Positions 35,561-43,744 of a stretch of 44,188 nucleotides of DNA are shown here, in pieces. Numbering within the stretch: position 1 is the stretch's first letter; each line of letters opens with the position of its first letter. This DNA comes from Phormidesmis priestleyi BC1401 (GTDB lineage: Bacteria; Cyanobacteriota; Cyanobacteriia; Leptolyngbyales; Leptolyngbyaceae). The stretch lies in NCBI RefSeq assembly GCF_001650195.1, contig NZ_LXYR01000044.1, forward strand, positions 1 to 44,188, in the 5' to 3' direction. The position numbers were made by a program, and so were the translations under genes. The notes beneath the pieces were generated by a model. The model was not told the origin of the DNA. It made no database searches and saw only the letters and a program-made list of their open reading frames with translations.

Positions 35561-35890
35561 ATGCCCCTTTTTCTAATCACCACTTTATACGACGAAGGCA
35601 TCTCCCCCAATCTGGTACGAGTCGTCGAAGCTGAATCAGCCTTAGCCGTCGCCGCGCATATGCTGCACTACTCAGACTCGTGGGGCTATTTCCTCTACCG
35701 TTCCTTTGGGCAAGATCTGCCGCTCGGTATCCTCACTCCAGAAGAACTTCTAGAACGTATCCAACATACCTCGGTCGATGGCGACTCGACGGCTCAACTC
35801 CGCATCACGCCGCTGGTCGTGCAGTCGCTTGATTTGATCGTCACCACTCCTGCTTTCCAGCCCGGTGCTCTGTTCTCTGACTTTGGCTAA
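35561..35890 (+). CDS. Hypothetical protein
   Basis: The 109-residue product begins MPLFLITTLYDEGISPNLVRVVEAESALAVAAHML, a beta-alpha start seen in many small cyanobacterial plasmid proteins. I recognise no domain. It ends two bases before the start of the 191-residue PD-(D/E)XK-like gene, so they are probably one transcription and translation unit. Confidence 0.65.
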   Translation: MPLFLITTLYDEGISPNLVRVVEAESALAVAAHMLHYSDSWGYFLYRSFGQDLPLGILTPEELLERIQHTSVDGDSTAQLRITPLVVQSLDLIVTTPAFQPGALFSDFG

Positions 35891-35892
35891 TC

Positions 35893-36468
35893 ATGAACGT
35901 CAAACTCCTCCCTCTAATTCAACAGCAGTTTGGGTTGCAGCTGATTGAAACCGAATCGCCTCTGGTAAAACCTCGACCCTTCAGCCCGTCGTCAGGGCGG
36001 AGATCTCTAGTAGAGCAGGGAGTCGAGATGGTCTTCCCCCACAGCAATGAGCGAACACGCTCAGAGTGCATTGTGGCTCAGGTGATGATCGGGATTGCCC
36101 TCGCCCATCCCGTCAGCTACTTCTCTGGCTATCCTTTCGAGGTCGATCCGGCTCTGGGGCTGGTCGGTCAATGTGACTACTTGTTCAGCCGTTCACCCTT
36201 GACGTTCCGCATCCATCCCCCAGTGGCACTAATTGTGGAAGTCAAGCGTGATTTGGGGCGCTGTCTCCCTCATTGCCTGGTGGAACTCGCCGCTGCTCAA
36301 AGGTTCAACGGCTTAACGGCTCCGATCTACGGGGTTCTGACGACCGGGTTAGCGTGGCAGTTTCTCAAGCTAGAGGGCGAGATTGTCACGGTTGAGTCAA
36401 CCATTTACAAGGTCGAATCCCTCGCCCGCATTGAGTCCATTCTGGCTGCCATGGTGGGCGAACCCTAA
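35893..36468 (+). CDS. PD-(D/E)XK-like protein of unknown role
   Basis: The 191-residue product has a nuclease-fold signature. Glu in RTRSECIVAQVMIGIAL lies on the first helix, Asp in GLVGQCDYLFSR on a strand, and ALIVEVKRDLG supplies the ExK motif, followed by a helix with a conserved Gln (LAAAQRFNGL). Spacing fits PD-(D/E)XK nucleases such as Uma2- or restriction-type folds. The target is unknown. It follows the 109-residue gene by two bases. Confidence 0.65.
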   Translation: MNVKLLPLIQQQFGLQLIETESPLVKPRPFSPSSGRRSLVEQGVEMVFPHSNERTRSECIVAQVMIGIALAHPVSYFSGYPFEVDPALGLVGQCDYLFSRSPLTFRIHPPVALIVEVKRDLGRCLPHCLVELAAAQRFNGLTAPIYGVLTTGLAWQFLKLEGEIVTVESTIYKVESLARIESILAAMVGEP

Positions 36469-36644
36469 ACTCGACGGACGAGCGCCACGATCGAGATGAA
36501 TGAATGTATGTGCGCATCAATTGGCGACAGGGACTACCCCCTTAGATTTGGGACGAGGATGCCTTGTGATCACGGGAAACTCAGATCATCCCTGCCGAAA
36601 ACTGCAAAGCAACTGTATCTTTACCACCGCACCCAAGTCACACA

Positions 36645-37052
36645 ATGATGTTCAACCCCTCAAAACCCATTGGTGAATGTTCCGCTCAAGAGCTTGCCGC
36701 CGCTATTTTGCTCAACGCGGGAGTCAGTCGCTTTAATCCTCAGCAGGTGCTTGCAGATCTAACCGCTCACCGTCATCTGTGGCGTACCTTCCTGATGGGA
36801 CTGCCCATCTCACCCTGCCCAGAGCACGAGCTACTCCGAGGAGTCCTACTACCATTGCGGGATCTCGAAGGCCACTGGAATCTAGACACGCTGTACGTCT
36901 TAGCCCGTAGCGATGAGTGCGTTGCTCCCTTAATCGCCCTCGGTGCGGAGTGGGGCGGTGAGACCGGGCAGGTCTACAACCCGGAGCAAGCAGGGCGGTT
37001 GATGAGCCGCTTTCACGACCCCCAACCTGTCGTCTGGTTTTGGTGGGATTGA
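36645..37052 (+). CDS. Hypothetical protein
   Basis: The 135-residue product is not recognised. Its N-terminal half is helical (SAQELAAAILLNAGVSRFNPQQVLADLTAHRHLWRTFLMG) and it ends with a Trp cluster (VVWFWWD). The ATG at 36645 or the next codon at 36648 may serve as start. The next gene begins 46 bases after its stop with a strong ribosome-binding site. Confidence 0.6.
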   Translation: MMFNPSKPIGECSAQELAAAILLNAGVSRFNPQQVLADLTAHRHLWRTFLMGLPISPCPEHELLRGVLLPLRDLEGHWNLDTLYVLARSDECVAPLIALGAEWGGETGQVYNPEQAGRLMSRFHDPQPVVWFWWD

Positions 37053-37098
37053 GCGCGGGGAGTTACAAATGATGCGTGCTTGCAGCAAAGGAGAACCC

Positions 37099-37533
37099 AT
37101 GAATCCAGAAAACACAGCTCGCCTGTTTGAACGGTTCGACCACTTGTATCGAGGACGGCACCTACCCGACACCCAAAATCTCATGGGCTATGGCTTTCAG
37201 TGCGGCGATGGGTGGTTTGAGCTGAGTTACGAGCTATCCGAGCAGATTGAGGCTTACTGCCAACAACATCCAGAAGCTGCCGAGTTGATCGCGGTGCAAG
37301 TCAAACAAAAGTTTGGAGAACTGCGTTTTCATGTCTGTCCGCTGGTCCCAGCAATCCAGCAAATGATTGAACAAGCCAGAGTCCAGTCTCGCCAAACCTG
37401 TGAGCGAACTGGGAAGCCAGGGGAGATGTGTCGCGACCCGAATGGCTACTACCAAACCTTGTGCCCAGAAGCCGCGACGGAATTCGGCTTTGAACCCGTG
37501 AGGCAAAAGCCATCGCCGGAATCAGAGACGTAG
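37099..37533 (+). CDS. Conserved hypothetical protein with Cys pair
   Basis: The product is 144 residues from the ATG at 37099, chosen because AAAGGAGA lies six bases upstream; an ATG at 37069 lacks this. It matches a pattern I know from many phage and plasmid proteins of unknown function: a GFQCGDGWFELSYELSEQIE start, VKQKFGELRFHV, and a C-terminal SRQTCERTGKPGEMC region, which in relatives is a zinc-binding-like CxxC-GxxG. Here some of the cysteines are replaced (CERTGKPGEMC). Confidence 0.65.
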   Translation: MNPENTARLFERFDHLYRGRHLPDTQNLMGYGFQCGDGWFELSYELSEQIEAYCQQHPEAAELIAVQVKQKFGELRFHVCPLVPAIQQMIEQARVQSRQTCERTGKPGEMCRDPNGYYQTLCPEAATEFGFEPVRQKPSPESET

Positions 37534-37606
37534 GGGATGCCCCCACGAAAGGGCGCAAAGAGATAATACTAAAGTACTATTAAATTACCTGATTCATGCT
37601 AAAACT

Positions 37607-38347
37607 ATGACTCCCTTGAACACCCAACTTGCAGCTTATCAAACTCTACTTCAGCAGCAACGGGAGCAAGTGACTCCTGCCCTTGGGCAACTCCATCAGC
37701 AGATCAGTCAGCAACTAGGAGCCTTGCAGCAGCAAGAGCAAGCCCTACTCGATGCCCAAGCATTCGCCCTTGAACCCCTGCGATCAGTGATTTCAGCCGA
37801 TGCCCGTTGTTTGTTGCCCACTGATTCCTTTGGGCAAGCCCTACTGATCATGCTAGAAGAGCGTCGGGTCTATGGAATGATGGCGCTGCGTTCCCTCACT
37901 TTGGAGGTCGATCCCACAAATTGGCTCTTGGGAACTCTGCCCGTACCCCTGGAAATTTTGACTTACGAAACGCTTCGCGATGACGGGGCTTACAACGATG
38001 AGAACTACTACACCGACTACCGCTACCACTTGATGGCGCGATTAGGAATCTGGCAGAAAACCCTGGAGATCTCAACCGCCAGTCTCCATCCTGGTAACCC
38101 GATGAGCTACTACATCAGGAACCTGTCCAGTCAGCATCATGATGTGGTGTATCGGATGTTGGGAGAAGAGTACAACCGTCCTGAACCGATGCCTCAACCC
38201 GCCTTTCCTGATCTGCTATTGAGTGACGAACAAGCTCTGCAACTGAAGCAAGAATTGAGCTGTGTGCTTGCTTTTGTAGGTAGCTTGTTTAACATCCAGT
38301 CTCGCGTTGAACACTTTCGTTACCCCCAGCAACGCTCTGGCGAATGA
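37607..38347 (+). CDS. Uncharacterised coiled-coil-start protein, module copy A
   Basis: The 246-residue protein has a Gln-rich coiled-coil N-terminus (MTPLNTQLAAYQTLLQQQREQVTPALGQLHQQISQQL...) and a mixed alpha/beta remainder with a Tyr-rich segment (DENYYTDYRYHLM). It is homologous at its start and overall plan to the broken gene at 40106-40781 and to the relic at 41578. In each place it sits directly before or after a TIM-barrel gene, so the two proteins probably work together. The function is unknown; I recognise no catalytic motif. Confidence 0.7.
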   Translation: MTPLNTQLAAYQTLLQQQREQVTPALGQLHQQISQQLGALQQQEQALLDAQAFALEPLRSVISADARCLLPTDSFGQALLIMLEERRVYGMMALRSLTLEVDPTNWLLGTLPVPLEILTYETLRDDGAYNDENYYTDYRYHLMARLGIWQKTLEISTASLHPGNPMSYYIRNLSSQHHDVVYRMLGEEYNRPEPMPQPAFPDLLLSDEQALQLKQELSCVLAFVGSLFNIQSRVEHFRYPQQRSGE

Positions 38348-38359
38348 GGAGAGACTCCA

Positions 38360-38737
38360 ATGGAAATTGTTCAACCGACCAAAATCAACCGCACACCTCT
38401 GTACTTGAGCCTGTCTAGCTGTGGCGGGATAAGTACCGAGGAAGCCCTTGAAACTTGCGCCGCCACAGGAATTCACCACGTCGAACTGGCGATCGGGGTC
38501 AAACGAGACGGAAACGTCAGTGCTGCTCTTGAGAAGTGGCAGGCTCAAGGGATGCAGTTTCGCGCTCACCATGCCTTCGTCTGGGACACCCATCGCCCCT
38601 TTAGTTTGGCAGCTTCTTTTGATGTTGATTACTTCAGTCGGTTAACGGACTGTTTAGCGAGGCACCAGATTACGGGCGCTCTTTTCAACTCTGCCTTGAC
38701 GGTGCCTGACGCGATCGCTCCAGCAGTTCATTTCTGA
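38360..38737 (+). pseudogene. Truncated AP-endonuclease-2-like TIM-barrel protein (module copy A)
   Basis: The first 100 residues or so align with the intact 267-residue paralogue at 40778: LYLSLSSCGGISTEEALE, HHVELAIGVKRDG, QGMQFRAHHAFVWDTHRPFSLAASFDVDYFSRLTD. After the DCLARHQIT segment it diverges into an unrelated 20-residue tail and stops at 125 residues, losing most metal ligands. It follows copy A of the coiled-coil protein by 12 bases with a GAGGAGA ribosome-binding site, so it may still be translated. Confidence 0.75.
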
Positions 38738-38748
38738 GGTAAAACGCC

Positions 38749-39105
38749 ATGATGTTCCGTTTCTTCCTGCCAGACTTTGAGTTTAAACTTGACGAGTGGC
38801 AACAACACTTAAATGCTGGAGAAGCCACGCTCACAGAGGTGCTGCAAGCCTTGCTGGATCATATTCAGCCGATCGTTCAGCCAGAACTGTTTGCAGAGTT
38901 CCCCGCAGAATCGGGCGAACCCGAAGGCGAGGAACCCGAAGGCGAGGAGGTTTCCTTGGCGCTCATGGCGTATCTCACTCGTGTCACAGCCATTGCCACT
39001 CGGTTAGACCAGATGGACAAGCGCTTGAACCGCATCGAAAAGGGGATTGCCCGCATCGAACAGCGAGGAGGGGATGCGTCACCCGCTCAAAAAGTGGAAG
39101 ATTAG
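38749..39105 (+). CDS. Hypothetical protein with GEEPE repeat
   Basis: The 118-residue product has an N-terminal FFLPDFEFKLDEWQQHLN segment. An acidic linker is made by a 15-bp tandem DNA repeat (GAACCCGAAGGCGAG, about 38928-38957). It ends in a C-terminal coiled coil (RLDQMDKRLNRIEKGIARIEQR). A decayed copy of its C-terminal part is at 42219-42346. The coiled coil suggests an oligomerising partner for the upstream proteins, from which it is separated by only 11 bases. Confidence 0.6.
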   Translation: MMFRFFLPDFEFKLDEWQQHLNAGEATLTEVLQALLDHIQPIVQPELFAEFPAESGEPEGEEPEGEEVSLALMAYLTRVTAIATRLDQMDKRLNRIEKGIARIEQRGGDASPAQKVED

Positions 39106-39212
39106 ACCCAAATCCCACGGCAGCAGTCTTGCAAGTAGCGCCGCCTTCGATCTCGCCACTAACAGCAGGTGGGGAGTGCAGTAACGATGAGAGAACTTGT
39201 GAATTGAGCAGT

Positions 39213-39485
39213 ATGGAACCCATGCAATCATCTCCTAACGAAGAGGTCGAACCCCAAGGTTTACCGCCAATCGTGCAACTGAAACAGCAGCTCAGGCAGA
39301 TTCTAGACCAACAACAACAGAATGCCGCTCAAGAGTTGTAGCGACCCGGCGCAGAGTGGGGTCTCAATCCTGACTACTATCCTCAGAAAGCCGCTCATCA
39401 GGCGGCGGATCAAGCTTTGCTTGACTTCATTGCTGACCCAGAAGTGACGCACCTGCTTGCGGCGATCGAGAAATACTACACCTAA
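39213..39485 (+). pseudogene. Small hypothetical protein with one in-frame TAG
   Basis: Translation from the ATG at 39213 gives 42 codons to a TAG at 39339-39341. The same frame then continues for 47 codons (RPGAEWGLNPDYYPQKAAHQAADQALLDF...) to a TAA at 39483. The second half has good protein-like composition. It is probably a gene with a recent nonsense mutation. I do not recognise the family. Confidence 0.55.
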
Positions 39486-39521
39486 TTGCAGCGATCCGAA
39501 TTAATCGAGCACGAGGAACCG

Positions 39522-40004
39522 ATGGGCTACTGTATTCAATACCACTGGCATACTCTACGTATTCCAGCCGAGCAGGTTTCAGCAGCTTTAGCCGCAATCC
39601 ACAGCCTGTATCAGCCCGCCGTGATGGCGCAACGGGGAACCGCAAGCCGCTACGACCCACAAACCCAGCGCACCCTCAGAGAGTACCGGGCAAGCCCTTT
39701 GCCACCGGGTGGGTTTACAGACTTGATTGCAGCCCTCCAAGCTTGGGCGTTTGCAGCCGAACAGCAGGCAGATGGCAGCCTTGAAATCACTGCCTTCCTG
39801 GGAGACAAGGTTGGGGATGAAGCCGTTTTGTTTGAGGCGCTCGCCCCCTTCCTAGACGCTTCGTTGCACCCTGTCATCGAAGCAAGACAGGACAACGACG
39901 AGGTTTGGCGACACACTTTCTGCAATGGAGAGCATCGGCGAGTGCCGGGTAAGGTCGTTTACGCGGACAACTATCCAGAGTTATTTCGGGCAGACCTGGC
40001 ATGA
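39522..40004 (+). CDS. Hypothetical protein
   Basis: The product is 160 residues from the ATG at 39522 (MGYCIQYHWHTLRIPAEQV), preceded by CGAGGAA; a TTG at 39486 would extend it without adding a recognisable feature. It is alpha/beta with AALAAIHSLY and FTDLIAALQAWAF helices and a C-terminal HTFCNGEHRRVPGKVVYAD segment. No family is recognised. It lies between the two copies of the coiled-coil/TIM-barrel module. Confidence 0.65.
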   Translation: MGYCIQYHWHTLRIPAEQVSAALAAIHSLYQPAVMAQRGTASRYDPQTQRTLREYRASPLPPGGFTDLIAALQAWAFAAEQQADGSLEITAFLGDKVGDEAVLFEALAPFLDASLHPVIEARQDNDEVWRHTFCNGEHRRVPGKVVYADNYPELFRADLA

Positions 40005-40105
40005 GGTCGATTTCATCTCGTTCAGCTCTGCACGAACCGATTGATTCTCCACCGAAGATTAGTGATACATTTGAACTAAATTATTTGTGCTTGAGGTGAT
40101 TGCCC

Positions 40106-40781
40106 ATGACCCAACTCCATTTTCTGACCGAGTATCAATCGCTCGTGCAGCAACATCAAGCGCAGTTTACCCCAGCCCTCGATCACCTCCAGGCGACGGT
40201 GAACGAGACGTTGACCCAACTGCGGCAGCAGGAACGATCGCTCGTGGAGGCTCAAATTCAGCAGCTAGCACAGCTCAAAGCGCAGTTGGCGCTCGGCTGA
40301 ATTACAAGCTTTTGTTGCCGAAGTTCAGGCAACTCCACCGCTTCAGCGTTGGAATCAAAGGGAACCCGCTCCTGAACTGGATGCGAATCCGGTCACTTGG
40401 CAGTTAGCCCAAACTGACCTTCCTCTCGCCGTTCATGGCTATGAATCGACGGTTGACCACGATGCTTATGATGATGAGCGCACGCATTCTGCTTATGGAT
40501 ATGGCGTGACCATCCAGGTTGGAGACCAGAGCCGCCGCCTCGAAGTCCTGACTCAGCGGATTTATTCACCCGTTAGTCATCAATCCTACAGCCTACGGCA
40601 GGAACTTCATTATGACTTTGAAGATGCGGTGATGGAGATGCTGCCGCAACAAGACATCGCAGCATCCCAGGGACAATTGGCACTCGAAATTGGCTATCTG
40701 CTAGGTTGTGCTGCCCGCTTACTCTCACTCACGCCACGAACTCTACAGTTTCAGTATTCCAGTGAAGAGGTGGCAGGATGA
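40106..40781 (+). pseudogene. Coiled-coil-start protein, module copy B, frameshifted
   Basis: The ATG at 40106 (after GAGGTGA) opens a frame for a coiled-coil N-terminus (MTQLHFLTEYQSLVQQHQAQF) like copy A. The frame stops at 40298-40300. The frame starting at 40290 then remains open without a stop to 40781 and ends in LALEIGYLLGCAARLLSLT, matching the C-terminal plan of copy A (LKQELSCVLAFVGSLFNIQ). A single indel between about 40280 and 40297 explains this. Its stop overlaps the TIM-barrel gene start (ATGA). Confidence 0.75.
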
Positions 40782-41581
40782 ATCAACTTTGGGTCAGCTT
40801 ATCCACTTATGGAGGAGTCACAACGCGAGAAGCGTTAGACGTGTTCTGGGCAGCCGGGATTCGTCACGTTGAATTAGCGATCGGGGTTAAACCGAGTCCA
40901 GATACCGTGGAAGTGCTGCGGCACTATCAGCAACAGGGGATGCAGTATCGTGCCCATCACGCGCTCGTTTGGGCAGAAGGGCGATCGTTCAACTTGGCTC
41001 ACAATTTTGATGCCCGATACTTTGAACGGTTGACTGATTGGTTGGTTACGATAGGCATTACCGCCTATTCTGTTCATGGAGGCAGCTATTTCCCAGGTGA
41101 TGATCCAACTGCCGCCTATATGCGCTTTCTGAATCATCTAGATCAACTGGAGCAATTGTGTCGCGATCGTGGGATTCGCCTGGGTGTGGAGACGATGTAT
41201 CCTGCCCTGTCAGACGACACCAGCCAGTATTTGCTACAAAATGCCACCCAGATTGAGCAATTGTTGTACGATTTGCCCGACATCCACTTGGTTGTAGACA
41301 TGGCGCACCTCAATATCTGGAAAACGGAAACTATTTCAGAGAAGCTGCATCTGCTTGAGCTGGCTAACAACCGCCTGCTGGAAATTCATCTCTCTGACAA
41401 CGACGGTTATTGGGATAGCCATACAACCATTACCGATCAGACTTGGTGGCTCCCCTATATCGCAAACTTTCCGCCCCATCTCCCGATCGTGCTGGAAAGC
41501 CGGATGAACCGTCAGACTATCCGGCGAGTCCAGTCTCAAGTTGCAGCGGTTCAAGCCTTAATCGAGAGGACACACCAATGA
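40778..41581 (+). CDS. AP-endonuclease-2-like / sugar-isomerase TIM-barrel protein
   Basis: The 267-residue protein has the AP_endonuc_2 (xylose isomerase-like) pattern with likely metal ligands in order: H60/H61 (RAHHAL), H100 (YSVHGGSYFPG), E138 (LGVETMYP), D174 and H177 (VVDMAHLNIW), H204 (LEIHLSDNDG), H215 and E240 (PIVLESR). It could be an endonuclease IV-type DNA-repair enzyme or a sugar isomerase; the residues do not decide. It is translationally coupled (ATGA) to copy B of the coiled-coil gene upstream and to a relic of a third copy downstream. Confidence 0.85.
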   Translation: MNQLWVSLSTYGGVTTREALDVFWAAGIRHVELAIGVKPSPDTVEVLRHYQQQGMQYRAHHALVWAEGRSFNLAHNFDARYFERLTDWLVTIGITAYSVHGGSYFPGDDPTAAYMRFLNHLDQLEQLCRDRGIRLGVETMYPALSDDTSQYLLQNATQIEQLLYDLPDIHLVVDMAHLNIWKTETISEKLHLLELANNRLLEIHLSDNDGYWDSHTTITDQTWWLPYIANFPPHLPIVLESRMNRQTIRRVQSQVAAVQALIERTHQ

Positions 41582-41655
41582 CCCAAATAGAGGCACAACT
41601 TGCCACCTAAGAAAATCTGCGACAGCAGCAATTTGAGCAGATGGACGGAGCATGA
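41578..41655 (+). pseudogene. Relic start of a third coiled-coil gene copy
   Basis: The ATG overlapping the TIM-barrel stop begins MTQIEAQLAT, then a TAA, then ENLRQQQFEQM in the same frame. This follows the N-termini of copies A and B (MTPLNTQLAAYQTLLQQQREQ, MTQLHFLTEYQ). The homology ends at about 41655. Confidence 0.65.
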
Positions 41656-42388
41656 CAATGCTTGCATGATTGGATTGGCTCACAATTTGGACCAGCGGGC
41701 GCATTTGAACAGAAAGTTACGGTTTTGGCTAGAATCCTTATCCCGCAATACTTTCATCTCCCATAAAGGCAATAGCTAGAAAAACGACCGTTTTCTTTGT
41801 GCCGAGTTTTTTGACGCTATGAGGTCTTGATCAGCACAAGAAAACTCACCAAGCAAGCAAAATCAGGTTGAATGGTCAGTTCTAAGTTTACTGACACATC
41901 GAAACCGTAATTTTCTGCATGGATGCGCCTGCTAGTCCAGTTGGGTTTGGAACTGGAGGCGGAGGGCGTGCTGGGTAGTGGCTGCTTTTGCCAGCGCCGC
42001 TTCGTCGGGGGAGAGGGTGATGGTGCGTCGCTCTACATGATCTCAATCGCCATTGGGGTGCGCTCGAAACAGGCTTCTTCACACCCTAAGCTTTGCGGCT
42101 TTCTACAAGCAAGTGATCCCTGTCAGCGTGACAGCGGAACTGATCTGGACAGCATTGCTAGCGTCTTAACTCGGTGCTTGACAAGCGGTTCCATACAACA
42201 GGTCAACGGTTCAACAGCCCTTGCCACTCGGTTAGACCAGATGGACAACCGCTTGAACCGAATCGAAAAGGCGAATCGAAAAAGGGATTGCCCGACTCGA
42301 ACAGCAATGGGGTGATGCGCCACCTGCTCAACGAGCAGCAGACTAGACTCAAAGAGTTCATACCCTTCACCCTTTTCAGGAGGCTTTT
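41582..42388. other. Decayed region between module and ADP-ribosylglycohydrolase
   Basis: No intact gene lies in these 807 bases. It contains the third-copy relic at its start and a C-terminal relic of the 118-residue gene near its end. A minus-strand stretch around 41930-42035 reads RRTITLSPDEAALAKAATTQ and ends in a stop, like the tail of a lost gene. Confidence 0.55.
42219..42346 (+). pseudogene. Relic of the 118-residue gene C-terminus
   Basis: The DNA at 42221-42250 (ATRLDQMD coding) matches about 38991-39020 almost base for base and continues through a diverged end to a TAG at 42346. It carries a 14-base internal duplication (CGAATCGAAAA twice) that breaks the frame. Confidence 0.75.
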
Positions 42389-43186
42389 GTGCTAGGCGCA
42401 GTTGTAGGTGACGTCGTGGGTTCTATTTACGAAAGGCACAACCTCAAAACCAAAGACTTTCCCCTTCTAAGTCCCGGCTCTCGGTTCACGGATGATACCG
42501 TGCTGACGATCGCCTGTGCAGATGTCTTGCTCAACCATGACTCCGGGGGGAACCTGCCCAGCAACCACGACTACGCCAGCAGCTTTAGAGACTACTACCG
42601 CCGTTACCCAAACGCAGGCTACGGTCGCAGTTTCGCAAATTGGGCAGCCTCTGATCTCGCCCCTGCTTACAACAGTTGGGGAAATGGTTCAGCGATGCGA
42701 GTCAGTCCGATCGGCTTTGCCTTTAACGATTTAGAGCAGGTGCTAACCGAAGCGAAGCGGAGTGCAGCAGTGACGCACAACCATCCTTTAGGCATCAAAG
42801 GTGCTCAAGCGACAGCCTCCGCAATCTTTCTAGCGCGAACGGGGCACGACAAAGCGGCAATCAAATCCTATGTGGAAACCACCTTTGACTATGACCTGAC
42901 GCGAACGCTTGCAGACATTCGACCGAGCTATCGCTTTGAGGTATCTTGTCAAGGTTCCGTGCCCCAGGCGATCGTTGCCTTTCTCGAATCCACGGATTTT
43001 GAGGATGCGATTCGCAACGCCATCTCGATTGGAGGGGATAGTGACACAATTGCTTGCATGGCTGGAGGCATCGCTCAAGCTTTTTATGGCGGGGTGCCAG
43101 ACGTGCTCTCGCAGCCAGTTATCGCCTTGCTTCCCGCGTCGTTCCAGGAAGTCCTGCAAGCGTTCACTGCCCGATACCCTGCCTGA
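42389..43186 (+). CDS. ADP-ribosylglycohydrolase family protein
   Basis: The 265-residue enzyme has the DraG/ARH signature: GAVVGDVVGSIYE at the start, the metal-binding FTDDTVLT box (residues 33-40) and the C-terminal GGDSDTIACMAGGIA box (about 214-228) that completes the two-Mg2+ site. It removes ADP-ribose from proteins or nucleic acids. The start is GTG at 42389, preceded by CAGGAGG. No ADP-ribosyltransferase is seen in the window. It may reverse toxin- or phage-linked ADP-ribosylation; this is inferred. Confidence 0.92.
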   Translation: MLGAVVGDVVGSIYERHNLKTKDFPLLSPGSRFTDDTVLTIACADVLLNHDSGGNLPSNHDYASSFRDYYRRYPNAGYGRSFANWAASDLAPAYNSWGNGSAMRVSPIGFAFNDLEQVLTEAKRSAAVTHNHPLGIKGAQATASAIFLARTGHDKAAIKSYVETTFDYDLTRTLADIRPSYRFEVSCQGSVPQAIVAFLESTDFEDAIRNAISIGGDSDTIACMAGGIAQAFYGGVPDVLSQPVIALLPASFQEVLQAFTARYPA

Positions 43187-43435
43187 AATGTGTTTTCTTC
43201 GCAACCGAGTCTTGCTCGAAGTTTCAGTCACTCCCACGCTGCATCACTCAAACAGAATTGGTTGGTTCCTGCGATTGATGATCTCGACCTCGGAAGCAGT
43301 CTGTCTGATGGTGACGGGAACGGTGTGCTCTTCCCTGGACAGCCAGGATGAATAGAACAAAGTAAAAAGGAACAAATAAAAGCAAAACACAATGCACAGG
43401 GGGTGAAAACTTGAAAAAACCAAGGAAATTCCTCC

Positions 43436-43744
43436 ATGCATTCGCCCTCCGAATCGGATCTGACGCCCAACTCCTCCACCCAGGGGTTCGATTACTTTAA
43501 AGAGCAATCAGCGCCCTCCACGCGAATTGATGCCGTCATCTGTGACCTCATGGCTCACATCGAGAATTACTCAGATGAGGATTTCGATTCGCAATGGATG
43601 CATCTGACAAGCGCAGAAGTAGAAGCAATGGTCGTGGCACTGATCCGGCATTTAATGGACACAATGAACGGGAAGCTTTTGAGTGGATATCTGCTGGGGA
43701 GTAGACAGGAAGAGTCCTCTGCCCCAGAGGATGAAATAGAGTAA
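43436..43744 (+). CDS. Small acidic hypothetical protein
   Basis: The 102-residue product is acidic and helical (DAVICDLMAHIENYSDEDFDSQWMHLTSAEVEAMVVALIRHLMDTMNG), with disordered ends. No family is recognised. The A-rich 60 bases before it include AAATTCCTCC, which is not a ribosome-binding site, so the start is uncertain. Confidence 0.5.
   Translation: MHSPSESDLTPNSSTQGFDYFKEQSAPSTRIDAVICDLMAHIENYSDEDFDSQWMHLTSAEVEAMVVALIRHLMDTMNGKLLSGYLLGSRQEESSAPEDEIE

Noticed and set aside
38796-39341. 181-codon open frame across two genes
   Set aside because: It is an Arg/His/Ser-rich shadow of the 118-residue gene; only its last part from 39213 coincides with the interrupted gene annotated there.
41923-42315. 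Plus-strand open frame of 130 codons
   Set aside because: It spans the relic of another gene in a different frame and shows no domain.
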